A stretch of 64,000 bases of DNA, taken from Mycobacterium sp. BK086. GTDB taxonomy: Bacteria > Actinomycetota > Actinomycetes > Mycobacteriales > Mycobacteriaceae. Positions 52,518 to 63,817 of the stretch are shown piece after piece. How positions within the stretch are numbered: position 1 is the first letter of the stretch; the number at the start of each line of letters is the position of its first letter. The stretch covers positions 1,550,001 through 1,614,000 of the forward strand of contig SNWL01000003.1 in assembly GCA_004362315.1 (NCBI GenBank), read 5' to 3'. The notes below the pieces were generated by a model. The model worked only from the letters and a program-made list of their open reading frames with translations. It was not told the DNA's origin and made no database searches. The position numbers were made by a program, and so were the translations under genes.

Positions 52518-53753
52518 CTAGGCCGCTTTGGCCGCGCGCGTCACCCGGCGCTTGGCCCGCACGGCCGCGATGGCGGACTTGAGCCCGCGCTGCGGATCGT
52601 CGCCCAGTTCGGCGAACATCCGCTCGCTGCGGGTCTCCGGTGCGTCGTCGGCGGTGTCGCGCAGGTACTTGTCCGGCAGCGACAGTTTCGCGATCGTGCG
52701 CCAGGTCTTGGCGTACTGCACCAGGAACGGCCCGGTGGTGTAGGGCAGGTCGTACTTGTCGCAGATCTGGCGCACCCGAACCGAGATCTCGGCCAGCCGG
52801 TTGCTCGGCAGGTCGGGGTACAGGTGGTGCTCGATCTGGTACGACAGGTTGCCGCTCATGAAGTCCATGGCCCGGCTGCCCTCGATGTTGGCGCTGCCCA
52901 GCATCTGACGCAGGTACCACTGGCCCTTGCTCTCGCCCACCATATCGGTCTTGGTGAACTTCTCTGCGCCATCAGGGAAGTGGCCGCAGAAGATGATCGC
53001 GTTGGCCCACACATTGCGGATCACGTTGGCCACGGCGTTGGCGGTGGCCGTCGAACGGTAGGTGGCGCCCGGCGACAACGACGTGATCGCCGGGTAGGCG
53101 ACATAGTCTTTGAGCAGCTGGCGACCGGCCTTGGCACCGAACTCGCCCACCCGGATCATGGTGGCCTTGCGGTCGTCGCGGCCCTTGAAGATCTTGCCGA
53201 GCTCCAAGTGCTGCAGTCCGACGCCCCACTCGAAGCCGATGGCCAGCAGGGTGTTGAACAGCAGGTTGCCGTACAAGTTGAACGGCTTCCACTTGGTATC
53301 GCGGGTGACCCGGATGACGCCGTAGCCGACGTCGTCGTCCATGCCCAGGATGTTGGTGTACTTGTGGTGCATGAAGTTGTGGGTGAACCGCCAGTGCTTG
53401 GACGCCCCGCTCATGTCCCACTCCCACGACGAGGAGTGAATCTCGGGATCGTTCATCCAGTCCCACTGGCCGTGCATGACGTTGTGGCCGATCTCCATGT
53501 TCTCGATGATCTTGGCCACGCCCAGGGTCACGGTGCCGGCCCACCAGGCCGATCGTTTGGAGCTGGCGGTCAGAATCAGCCGTCCGGCGATCTCCAGCGC
53601 GCGCTGGGCGGCGATGGTCCGGTGGATGTAGCGAGCGTCGCGCTCACCCCGGGAATCCTCGATGTCCTGGCGGATGGAGTCGAGTTCGACCGCCAGGCTT
53701 TCGATGTCCGCGTCGGTCAAGTGCGCAAACGCGTCAACATCACTAATAGCCAT
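52518..53753 (-). CDS. desA3: DesA3, acyl-CoA delta9 desaturase
   Basis: This 411-residue membrane fatty-acid desaturase has the three histidine boxes for the diiron site: HNVMH (90-94), HNFMHH (125-130) and QIEHH (306-310). Several hydrophobic stretches lie between. It converts stearoyl-CoA to oleoyl-CoA with electrons from the reductase encoded just upstream. M. tuberculosis Rv3229c is the target of isoxyl. The operator-like palindrome 53776-53810 lies upstream of the start, and the reductase gene has the same sequence before it, indicating shared control. Confidence 0.94.
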   Translation of the reverse strand: MAISDVDAFAHLTDADIESLAVELDSIRQDIEDSRGERDARYIHRTIAAQRALEIAGRLILTASSKRSAWWAGTVTLGVAKIIENMEIGHNVMHGQWDWMNDPEIHSSSWEWDMSGASKHWRFTHNFMHHKYTNILGMDDDVGYGVIRVTRDTKWKPFNLYGNLLFNTLLAIGFEWGVGLQHLELGKIFKGRDDRKATMIRVGEFGAKAGRQLLKDYVAYPAITSLSPGATYRSTATANAVANVIRNVWANAIIFCGHFPDGAEKFTKTDMVGESKGQWYLRQMLGSANIEGSRAMDFMSGNLSYQIEHHLYPDLPSNRLAEISVRVRQICDKYDLPYTTGPFLVQYAKTWRTIAKLSLPDKYLRDTADDAPETRSERMFAELGDDPQRGLKSAIAAVRAKRRVTRAAKAA

Positions 53754-53775
53754 AAGTCACGCCTCCCTTCTCATG

Positions 53776-53810
53776 CCTACGGTACCGTAACCTACGTACC
53801 CGTAGGTTAC
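53776..53810 (-). promoter_or_regulatory. Operator-like palindromes upstream of desA3
   Basis: The 12-bp palindrome TACGGTACCGTA (53778-53789) overlaps a second inverted repeat GTAACCTAC (53787-53795) / GTAGGTTAC (53802-53810). The 21-bp block 53776-53796 recurs at 54997-55017 with one mismatch. It sits 23-57 nt before the desA3 start, a position suited to a repressor. Confidence 0.72.
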
Positions 53811-53823
53811 TAGCCAGTAAACC

Positions 53824-54972
53824 TCAGGCATCGACGACGCAGTCGCCCGATGCCGCCGATACACACGTCTGGATCCGGGTGCCCGGCTCATGCTCGGCGC
53901 CCGTCCTCAGATCGCGGACGTGCCCGTCGACCAAAGACACCACACAGGACTGGCAGATGCCCATGCGACAGCCGAAGGGCATCCGGATCCCGGCCTGCTC
54001 GCCGGCCTCCATCAACGACGTCGCGGCGTCGGCAGCCACCGTCTTTCCGCTGCGACCGAACGTCACCGCACCGCCCTGGCCGTGTGCGGCCGCCCGCGAC
54101 GCGGCGAACCGTTCGAGATGCAACTGCTCGCCGATGCCGGCCGCACGCCACACTTTCTCCGCCTCGGCGAGCATCCCCTCCGGTCCGCAGGCCCAAGTCT
54201 GACGCTGCCGCCAGTCCGGGACCACGTCATCGAGCTGGTGCAGATTCAGCCGGCCCTGGGCGCGGGTGGCCCGCACGGTCAGCCGATAGGTGTCGTGCTC
54301 GCGAGCCAGCACGGCAAGCTCGCTTGCGAACATGACGTCGGATTCGGTTGGTGCGGAATGGATATGGACGATGTCGCCGATCTGGTCGCGCCGTTCCAGC
54401 GTGCGCAGCATCGACATCACCGGGGTGATACCCGAGCCACCGGTCAGGAACAGCACCGATGCGGGCGCGGGGTCGGGCAGGACAAAGTTGCCCTGCGGCG
54501 CGGCCAGCCGCACGATCGTGCCGGGCTTGACCCCACCGACCAGATGCGTCGACAGGAACCCCTCGGGCATCGCCTTGACCGTGATCGTGATGGTGCGCGA
54601 GCGACCATGGCCGTCCGAGTGCGGGCTCGACGTCAGCGAGTACGACCGCCACCGCCAACGCCCGTCGACCAGCAGGCCGATGCCGACGTACTGCCCGGGC
54701 TGGTAGTCGAAGGTGAATCCCCAGCCCGGCTTGATCACCAGCGTCGCCGAGTCCTCGGTCTCCCGGCGGACCTCGATCACCCGCCCGCGGAGCTCGCGCG
54801 CAGACCACAAGGGGTTCGCCAGCTTCAGATAGTCGTCGGGCAGCAACGGTGTGGTGATCCGCCCCACTAAGCCACGGACCGCGTCAATCGCGGGGTTCCG
54901 ACCCTCGCCGGCCACTGTCGGCCGAACCGTGTCGACCACATTCGCACTGATCTTGACCTGGTTCTTCGCCAT
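53824..54972 (-). CDS. Desaturase electron-transfer reductase (FAD, NAD(P)H, 2Fe-2S; Rv3230c-like)
   Basis: The protein has 382 residues from the ATG at 54972, with AGGAGGTGC upstream. The FAD site is RSYSLTSSP and the NAD(P)H site is [16 protein letters not shown] with WACGPEGML. The C-terminal plant-type 2Fe-2S ferredoxin domain has CRMGICQSC and a final cysteine (TCVSAASG). It feeds electrons from NADPH to DesA3, as shown for Rv3230c of M. tuberculosis. The desA3 gene lies downstream with its own operator-like copy, so the two may be separately initiated but co-regulated. Confidence 0.92.
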   Translation of the reverse strand: MAKNQVKISANVVDTVRPTVAGEGRNPAIDAVRGLVGRITTPLLPDDYLKLANPLWSARELRGRVIEVRRETEDSATLVIKPGWGFTFDYQPGQYVGIGLLVDGRWRWRSYSLTSSPHSDGHGRSRTITITVKAMPEGFLSTHLVGGVKPGTIVRLAAPQGNFVLPDPAPASVLFLTGGSGITPVMSMLRTLERRDQIGDIVHIHSAPTESDVMFASELAVLAREHDTYRLTVRATRAQGRLNLHQLDDVVPDWRQRQTWACGPEGMLAEAEKVWRAAGIGEQLHLERFAASRAAAHGQGGAVTFGRSGKTVAADAATSLMEAGEQAGIRMPFGCRMGICQSCVVSLVDGHVRDLRTGAEHEPGTRIQTCVSAASGDCVVDA

Positions 54973-54996
54973 CACGCACCTCCTACTGGCCGTTAA

Positions 54997-55017
54997 CCTA
55001 CGGTACCGTAACTTACG
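54997..55017 (-). promoter_or_regulatory. Operator-like sequence upstream of the reductase gene
   Basis: CCTACGGTACCGTAAC followed by TTACG repeats the block upstream of desA3 with one mismatch in 21. It is centred on the palindrome TACGGTACCGTA (54999-55010) and lies 25-45 nt before the reductase start. Confidence 0.72.
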
Positions 55018-55034
55018 GTCCAGTATCGAGGCGT

Positions 55035-55547
55035 TCAGAGCAAATCGAGCAAGAACGGCAGTTCCTGGGTGGCATACCAGGCCAGCGCATGGTCCTGGGC
55101 GTCGCCCACGACGAACTCGGCGTCCTCGTCACCCAGATCGGCCTCGTCGATGACGGCGATCGCGGCCTTCACAGCTGGCTCTGCCTCGGCGTTGTCCACG
55201 TAGGCGGCGGCCACCCGATTGAGGTTCACCCGACCGCTGACCCGCACCACCGCGTCGTCCAGATCGGGCCGGACGGTTGCCTCCGCGTCGGCGATGACGA
55301 CGGCGCGGCGCAGCGGAAGCCCTTGGGAAGATGGGTCGGACGGCACCGCCTCGGCCGCCAGCAGCCGCAGCGAGGCCAGCGCCGCCTCACCGATGGCCAC
55401 CTCGGCCAGCTCCTCGTCGTCGCCCTCGGCATAGGACTCGCGCAGGGTCGGGGTGACAGCGAATGCCGTCCCGCTCAACGGCTGAAAAGATCCGTCGGCG
55501 ACCAGCTGTTGCAGCATGGCCAACGTGGCCGGAATGTAGACCCGCAC
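55035..55547 (-). CDS. DUF6912-family protein (Rv3231c-like)
   Basis: This 170-residue protein starts [16 protein letters not shown]. The rest is acidic, with a helical core containing [12 protein letters not shown] and [11 protein letters not shown] near the C-terminus. It is an actinobacterial family without an assigned role and without catalytic motifs I can name. In M. tuberculosis it sits between the reductase gene and ppk2, as here. It is 10 nt downstream of ppk2 on the same strand. Confidence 0.83.
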   Translation of the reverse strand: MRVYIPATLAMLQQLVADGSFQPLSGTAFAVTPTLRESYAEGDDEELAEVAIGEAALASLRLLAAEAVPSDPSSQGLPLRRAVVIADAEATVRPDLDDAVVRVSGRVNLNRVAAAYVDNAEAEPAVKAAIAVIDEADLGDEDAEFVVGDAQDHALAWYATQELPFLLDLL

Positions 55548-55556
55548 TACGGCAGA

Positions 55557-56411
55557 TTAGCCGCCGTTCTCGGCATCCCCGAGCAGGGTGGACACGTGAT
55601 CGTCGACATAGGTCGCCAGTTCACGCGAGGGTCGTTGGTAGTCGCCGATCGGCGGCCGTTTGGGCAGCTCGACCTTCGGGTGTCCGACGTGGTCGTAGTC
55701 GATGCTCTTGAGCAGGTGGGCCATCATGTTCAGCCGCGCATGCTTTTTGTCGTCGGACTCCACCACGAACCAGGGGCTCGCCTTCGTGTCGGTGCGCGTC
55801 ATCATCTGGTCCTTGGCCCGCGAGTAGTCCTCCCAGCGGTACACCGACTCCAGGTCCATCGGGCTGAGCTTCCAGCGCCGAAGCGGGTCCTTGCGCCGAG
55901 ACTTGAACCGGCGCAGCTGCTCGTCATCGGATACCGAGAACCAGTACTTGAGCAAAATGATCCCGTCGTCGAGGAGCATCTGCTCGAAGATCGGGCACTG
56001 CCGCAAGAACAGCTCGTGCTCCTCCGGCGTGCAGAAGCCCATCACCACTTCGACGCCGGCGCGGTTGTACCAGGATCGGTCGAACAGCACGATCTCACCG
56101 CGGGCCGGGAGGTGCTCGACGTAGCGCTGGAAATACCACTGGCCGCGCTCACGTTCGGTCGGCGCGGGCAACGCGGCGATGCGCGCGATCCGGGGGCTGA
56201 GGTATTCGGTGATGCGCTTGATCGTGCCGCCCTTGCCTGCCGCGTCGCGACCCTCGAACACGACGACGACCCGAGCGCCGGAGGCCTTGACCCATTCCTG
56301 CAACGACACCAATTCGGTTTGTAGCCGGAACAATTCGGCTTCGTAGATGTCCTTGGGAATCTTGCGATTGACTCTGGCGACCTTGTCACCCTTTGATTTG
56401 GCCTTGCCCAC
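55557..56411 (-). CDS. ppk2: PPK2 polyphosphate kinase
   Basis: The protein has 284 residues with a GTG at 56411. Walker A is GRDAAGKGGT (54-63), Walker B is DRSWYNRAG (111-119), and the lid motif has RRKDPLRRWKLSPMD. The single-domain class I PPK2 uses polyphosphate to phosphorylate nucleoside diphosphates, mainly GDP in M. tuberculosis. It acts in the cytosol and helps set the polyphosphate/GTP balance in stress. It corresponds to Rv3232c. Confidence 0.94.
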   Translation of the reverse strand: MGKAKSKGDKVARVNRKIPKDIYEAELFRLQTELVSLQEWVKASGARVVVVFEGRDAAGKGGTIKRITEYLSPRIARIAALPAPTERERGQWYFQRYVEHLPARGEIVLFDRSWYNRAGVEVVMGFCTPEEHELFLRQCPIFEQMLLDDGIILLKYWFSVSDDEQLRRFKSRRKDPLRRWKLSPMDLESVYRWEDYSRAKDQMMTRTDTKASPWFVVESDDKKHARLNMMAHLLKSIDYDHVGHPKVELPKRPPIGDYQRPSRELATYVDDHVSTLLGDAENGG

Positions 56412-56426
56412 CGACGAATCTTACGT

Positions 56427-57836
56427 CTACTGAGCAGCTTCGAGCAGTTCCTCGAGTGATTCGGCCAGCAGTGTGGGCAACACGTCGACGTCGCTCATGG
56501 CATCGCGGTCGGCGTTGATGCCGAAATACAGCATGCCGCAATACGAGGTGACGCCGATGGCCAGCACCTGGTTGTGCAGCAGCGGCGGCACCGCGAAGAT
56601 CTCCAGCAGCTTGGCGCCGGCCAGATACATCTGCGATTGCGGCCCTGGCACGTTCGTGATCAAGAGGTTGAACTGGCGCGCGTTGAACTGGGTGGCCACC
56701 CGGGTGCCCATCGCGTGCAAGGTCGGCGGCGCGAAACCGGACAGCGTAACGATCGTGCGGGCATCCACCAGACTTGCCGCCGCCGAATGTGATTCGGTGG
56801 TGTGGGCGATCTGGGACAGCCGCACCACGGCGTTGCCTTCGCCTACCGGCAGGTCGACGAGGAAGGGCGCCACCTCGCTGATGGCCTGCCCGGGGCCCGA
56901 CGATTCCAGCACGGCCTCCGGGTACACCGACGTCGGCGCCATCGCCCGCACCGTCGAGCTGTTGGTCACAGGTTCACCGCGCGACAGCAGCCAGTTGCGT
57001 AGCGCACCGGCGATCACGGCCAGCACCACGTCGTTGACGTCGCACTCGTAGCGCGAGCGCACCAGCCGGTAGTCGGCCAGCGAGCCGGCGGCGACAGTGA
57101 ATCGGCGGTTGCGCGAAACCTTGGTGTTCAGCGGACTGTTGGGTGCGGTGCCGCGGGCGACCGTGCGCGCGACATCGGTCAGCCGGCGCGCCAGATCGAC
57201 CACTTCACCGCTGTTGCGAGCCAGCTCGCCGATCGCCGAGGTTACCGCTTGCATCTGCACCCGCGGGCGGGCCAGAAACTCCCCGACCGCGCCGAGAAGT
57301 AATTCGTTGTTCGTCGGTTCCCGGCCCGGAATCCAGATGTCCTCACCGAACGCCGGCGGCTTCTGGGTGCGGTCGGCGACGACGTGACCGACTTCGAGTG
57401 CCGTCATCCCGTTCACCAGAGCCTGGTGGGACTTGGTGTAGACGGCCAGCCGGTTCTTGGCCAGGCCTTCGATGAGATACATCTCCCACAGCGGGCGCGA
57501 GCGGTCCAGCGGGCGCGAGCCGAGCCGGGCGATGAGTTCGTGCAGCTGCGCGTCGCTTCCCGGCGACGGCAGCGCCGAGCGCCGCACGTGGTAGGTGATA
57601 TCGAAGTCGGGATCGTCGACCCAGACCGGACGCGCCAGATTGAGAGTGACCTCCCGGATCTTCTGGCGGTAGCGCGGGATCTGGGGCAGGCGACGCTCGA
57701 CGGTCTCCAGCAGGGTTTCGTAGCTCAGGCCGGAACGTGGCTTGCGCAGGATCGACAGCGAGCCGACGTACATCGGGGTCGAGGTGTTCTCCAAGTGATA
57801 GAACGACGCATCTGATGCTGACAACCGGGTCACCAT
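56427..57836 (-). CDS. WS/DGAT-family acyltransferase, degenerate active site (Tgs3-like)
   Basis: At 469 residues this is the usual length of wax ester synthase/diacylglycerol acyltransferases. Family motifs are PLWEMYLIEGL (115-125), an NVPGP in LLITNVPGPQSQMYL and a C-terminal ADRDAMSDVD. The catalytic HHxxxDG reads HQALVNG (137-143), with the second histidine changed to glutamine and the aspartate to asparagine, so acyl transfer is doubtful. M. tuberculosis has the same locus split into Rv3233c/Rv3234c (tgs3). The single intact frame here, despite the changed motif, suggests a kept non-catalytic or altered function. Confidence 0.88.
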   Translation of the reverse strand: MVTRLSASDASFYHLENTSTPMYVGSLSILRKPRSGLSYETLLETVERRLPQIPRYRQKIREVTLNLARPVWVDDPDFDITYHVRRSALPSPGSDAQLHELIARLGSRPLDRSRPLWEMYLIEGLAKNRLAVYTKSHQALVNGMTALEVGHVVADRTQKPPAFGEDIWIPGREPTNNELLLGAVGEFLARPRVQMQAVTSAIGELARNSGEVVDLARRLTDVARTVARGTAPNSPLNTKVSRNRRFTVAAGSLADYRLVRSRYECDVNDVVLAVIAGALRNWLLSRGEPVTNSSTVRAMAPTSVYPEAVLESSGPGQAISEVAPFLVDLPVGEGNAVVRLSQIAHTTESHSAAASLVDARTIVTLSGFAPPTLHAMGTRVATQFNARQFNLLITNVPGPQSQMYLAGAKLLEIFAVPPLLHNQVLAIGVTSYCGMLYFGINADRDAMSDVDVLPTLLAESLEELLEAAQ

Positions 57837-58014
57837 CGTCGCGTCTATCCCCTCACCGAAGTAATCCCCGACTCCGTCTCGACACGGTAGCCGTCAACCC
57901 CCCACCCCCGCATCGCGGGTGCATACACCGATGCGACGAGTGTGCCATCATGGCGCCATCGGCTCGCCCCTCTCCGGCCGCCGGTCCCCATCGACCGATC
58001 ACCGGAGAGTGCCC

Positions 58015-58476
58015 ATGTCCTGCGTCGTCCCCGTCGTCGACTACGAGCCACCCGTCCTTCGGGCCGCACCCGAGCGGGTTCATCTGGCGCGTCCGCGCGG
58101 CGCCCCAGCACCGCGCCGGCCGGCGCCACCGACAGCCCAGCCCGCACCGCTGCGCGCGGCCGCCGGCTTCGCCGATGCGGCACTGCGACGAGTGCTCGAG
58201 GTGATCGACCGGCGGCGCTCACTGGCGCAGCTGCGACCCCTGCTGGCCGCCGGGTTGGTCGACTCGCTGTTGCCCGCGATCGCGCGCCAGGAGGGTCGCG
58301 GCGCCGCGCAGCTGCGCCGCTTGCGGATTCAGCCGGTCGGGACGGACGGATCAGTCGCCGAGGTGGCAGCCACCTACAGCCGAGACGACCGGACCCATGC
58401 CATCGCCTGTCGCGTCGAACAGGTGGCGACGCCGACTGGAGTGCGCTGGCAGGTGGTCGCCCTGCACATCGGCTAG
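58015..58476 (+). CDS. Rv3235-family protein
   Basis: The protein has 153 residues from the ATG at 58015 with GGAGAG upstream. The first 55 residues are Pro/Ala/Arg-rich and disordered. The C-terminal half has the family sequence ALRRVLEVIDRRRSLAQLRPLLAAGLVD and ends in VRWQVVALHIG. Rv3235-family proteins occur next to secA1 in many actinobacteria. The function is unknown, and a link to SecA1 is suggested only by position. It is convergent with secA1, 6 nt between the stops. Confidence 0.85.
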   Translation: MSCVVPVVDYEPPVLRAAPERVHLARPRGAPAPRRPAPPTAQPAPLRAAAGFADAALRRVLEVIDRRRSLAQLRPLLAAGLVDSLLPAIARQEGRGAAQLRRLRIQPVGTDGSVAEVAATYSRDDRTHAIACRVEQVATPTGVRWQVVALHIG

Positions 58477-58482
58477 GGGTAC

Positions 58483-61263
<2,781 letters not shown>

Positions 61264-61338
61264 GTGTTTCCCCTGTGGATTGGAGGTTGAGCGCCCTCCA
61301 TCCTAGGTGACGCGCTGGTCGAGCTCGGGCAGCGGCAA

Positions 61339-62013
61339 TCAGCCCAGGCGGATCAACCCATAGTCATAGGCGTGCCGGCGATAGACGACGCACGGCCGAT
61401 CGGTCTCCTTGTCCTGAAACAAGAAGAAGTCATGGCCGACGAGCTCCATCTCGTAGAGCGCGTCGTCCACTGTCATCGGCTTGGCCGGGTGCTCCTTGGT
61501 CCGCACGATGCGGCCCGGCTCATGGTCGTCGACCAACGCCTCCTGGACGGCGGGCTGCTCGGGCTTGAAGGCGGCGGCCGCGTCGATGAGCTGCGTCACC
61601 GACGTGGCCTCGTGCAGTGACACCGGTGTCTTGTCGCCGTAGTGGACCTTGCGCCTGTCCTTGGTGCGCCGCAGCCGATTCTCGAGTTTGTGGACGGCGG
61701 CCTCGAAGGCGCCGTAGAAGCTGTCAGCGCAGGCTTCACCACGGACGACCGGCCCGCGTCCACGCGCGGTGATCTCGACGTGCTGACAGTTCTTGCGTTG
61801 GCGGCGGTTGCGTTCGTGCTCGAGCTCGACGTCGAAGCGGTAGATCGAACGGTCGAACCGTTCGAGGCGAGCGAGTTTCTGCGCGACATAGACGCGGTAG
61901 TGATCGGGAATCTCGACATTGCGGCCGCACACCTGCACTTCGGCATTGGCGTCGGGTTCGGCAAGGTCGTCGTCGGCGAGTAGTTGACCGGAGTTCACGG
62001 ATTCGATTGACAT
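61339..62013 (-). CDS. Long-form ribosome hibernation factor HPF/MPY
   Basis: The protein has 224 residues from the ATG at 62013 (MSIESVNSGQLLADD). The N-terminal S30AE domain (about 27-125) has VQVCGRNVEIPDHYRVYVAQKLARLERF and basic ribosome-binding residues. The C-terminal dimerisation domain (VGHDFFLFQDKETDRPCVVYRRHAYDYGLIRLG region) is that of the long form. It blocks the decoding centre of idle ribosomes and is called MPY in M. smegmatis, where it acts in zinc starvation. No zinc-regulator palindrome is obvious upstream. The leader is about 295 nt long to the comF stop and holds nothing else I can name. Confidence 0.93.
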   Translation of the reverse strand: MSIESVNSGQLLADDDLAEPDANAEVQVCGRNVEIPDHYRVYVAQKLARLERFDRSIYRFDVELEHERNRRQRKNCQHVEITARGRGPVVRGEACADSFYGAFEAAVHKLENRLRRTKDRRKVHYGDKTPVSLHEATSVTQLIDAAAAFKPEQPAVQEALVDDHEPGRIVRTKEHPAKPMTVDDALYEMELVGHDFFLFQDKETDRPCVVYRRHAYDYGLIRLG

Positions 62014-62308
62014 GCTTGACAACTCGTTTCTCTTACGGGTTGCACGCACTCTGGCGTGCCGGCCTGTCTTCGGTAGTTGCACCGGCAGGATCGGCACGAG
62101 ATTTCACCCGCCGGCGCCAGGGGTCGAGGAACCTCACCTCCTACCGCAATCGGCGAAGTGGCGGGCCTGTGGGTGTAGGCCGCCCCGTGATGTGTTCACG
62201 GTGTGTTGGCTCCGAAGGTAGTCGTTGTTCACGGGGTGGTGCCACCTTTTTGCGCACCTGTTTTCAGTTCTTTCGACCCCCGTTACATGGACCGCAGGCC
62301 CCACCTGG

Positions 62309-62938
62309 TCAAGCGTGGGCAAGTGTTAGAAGAGCCCTAACTTTTGCGCCAGTTTCGTGCAGCACGCGGACCGCTTCCCGGGCGGTGGCGCCGGTGGTCA
62401 CGATGTCGTCGACGAGCAGGACCTCGCCGGCGACCGGCCTTGCGATCTTGATGCGGCCGGCGAGGTTGCGTTCGCGATCGGCGCTCGTGAGGCCGACGGA
62501 GTCGCGGACCCACGCGCGGGTCCTGACTGCCTGGGTGACGGTGATGTCCGGATGGTTCTGGGTGGCCTTCTGCGCGATGCGGGTGACGGGGTCCCCACCG
62601 CGGCGGCGGGCGGCGAGCACCCGGGTCGGGGCCGGGACGATCACGAACGGGGTGTCGAGGATGCCCCAGCCGAGGAGCTGGTGGATGCCGAGTGCCAGGG
62701 CGCGGGCCAGCGGGGCGACGAGGTCGCGGCGGCCGTGTTCCTTGAGCGCGACGATGGCTTGGCGGCGCGGCCCGGCGTAGTGGCCCAGGGCGAAGACGGG
62801 CACGCCCGGGTCTACGCGTGGGGTGACGAGGTGAGGCTCGTCGGTGTGGACGTTCAAAGTCGTGGCGCAGGCGTCGCACCATTTGGTCGAGGGTGTACCG
62901 CAGCCGCCGCATTCGAGCGGCAGGACGAGGTCGAGCAT
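62309..62938 (-). CDS. ComF-family phosphoribosyltransferase-like protein
   Basis: I start it at the ATG at 62938 (209 residues, MLDLVLPLECGGC); the frame is open to 62986, almost to the divergent hydrolase start. A zinc ribbon (CGGC...CDAC) comes first, then a phosphoribosyltransferase fold with the PRPP loop VLLVDDIVTTGAT. ComFC in naturally transformable bacteria helps DNA uptake, but mycobacteria lack obvious competence genes. M. tuberculosis Rv3242c is the counterpart, and its role is unknown. Confidence 0.87.
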   Translation of the reverse strand: MLDLVLPLECGGCGTPSTKWCDACATTLNVHTDEPHLVTPRVDPGVPVFALGHYAGPRRQAIVALKEHGRRDLVAPLARALALGIHQLLGWGILDTPFVIVPAPTRVLAARRRGGDPVTRIAQKATQNHPDITVTQAVRTRAWVRDSVGLTSADRERNLAGRIKIARPVAGEVLLVDDIVTTGATAREAVRVLHETGAKVRALLTLAHA

Positions 62939-62991
62939 GGGCTCGAGTGTGACCGCTTTCGGTGACGTCCCGGGAGTACTGTCCACAGGAG

Positions 62992-63813
62992 ATGACTGGG
63001 ACGACTGGATTCGTCGAGGCGAACGGACTGACGTTCGCCTATATCGAGGAGGGCTCAGGCCCTCTCGTCCTTCTGCTTCATGGCTTCCCGGACACCGCCC
63101 ACACGTGGGACGATCTGCGGCCGCGGATTGCCGCCAAGGGGTACCGCGCGGTCAGCCCATTCATGCGGGGCTACCACCCGAGCGAGGTGCCGCACGCCGA
63201 TCCCTCGCAGGAGACGCTGGTCCGCGATGCCCTTGGGCTGATCTCTGCGCTGGGGGCTGCGGAGGCAGTGGTGATCGGGCACGACTGGGGTGCGGCGGCG
63301 GCGTACGGCGCGGCGGCGCTGGGGCCGGAGCGGGTTTCCAAGCTCATCACTCTTGCCATCCCGCATCCCGCCACCTTGGTGCCGACTCCTCGGAAACTCT
63401 GGGGTGCAAGGCATTTCGGTGCGTACAAGCTCCCGGGTGCTGCGGAACGCTTCGCGCGCAGCGACTTCGAAGCGTTGCCTTTAATTTACCGGAGGTGGTC
63501 GCCTACCTGGCGTCCTCCTGCCTCAGAGTTCGATGCGGTCCGGGAGTGCTTCGCGAGCCCGGGGAGCCTGGATGCGGCATTCGGCTACTACCGAAAGCTC
63601 TCTCCGCTGCCCTCAGCATCGTTGAAGGCGAAGATCACCGTGCCGACTGTCGTGTTCGCCGGCCTTGACGATCCGGTCGCCGAGCTATCCGACTACCGCC
63701 GGGCAGCGCGGAAGTTCCTCGGCGAGTACGTCATTGAGGAAGTTCCGGGTGGGCACTTCATGCACCGGGAGCATCCCGAGGTGTTCGCGGAACGCGTGCT
63801 GGCGCACTTGTGA
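62992..63813 (+). CDS. Alpha/beta hydrolase (epoxide hydrolase/haloalkane dehalogenase-like)
   Basis: The protein has 273 residues from the ATG at 62992, with AGGAG close upstream. The oxyanion motif is HGFPDTAHTW, and the nucleophile is an aspartate in GHDWGAAAA, as in epoxide hydrolases and haloalkane dehalogenases rather than serine esterases. The catalytic histidine is in GGHFMHREHPE and the acid is probably in FAGLDDPV. The substrate is not predictable. It is divergent from comF. Part of its 3' half has lower GC and odd codons (TTAATTTACC), so it may be a recent arrival. Confidence 0.86.
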   Translation: MTGTTGFVEANGLTFAYIEEGSGPLVLLLHGFPDTAHTWDDLRPRIAAKGYRAVSPFMRGYHPSEVPHADPSQETLVRDALGLISALGAAEAVVIGHDWGAAAAYGAAALGPERVSKLITLAIPHPATLVPTPRKLWGARHFGAYKLPGAAERFARSDFEALPLIYRRWSPTWRPPASEFDAVRECFASPGSLDAAFGYYRKLSPLPSASLKAKITVPTVVFAGLDDPVAELSDYRRAARKFLGEYVIEEVPGGHFMHREHPEVFAERVLAHL

Positions 63814-63817
63814 GGGG

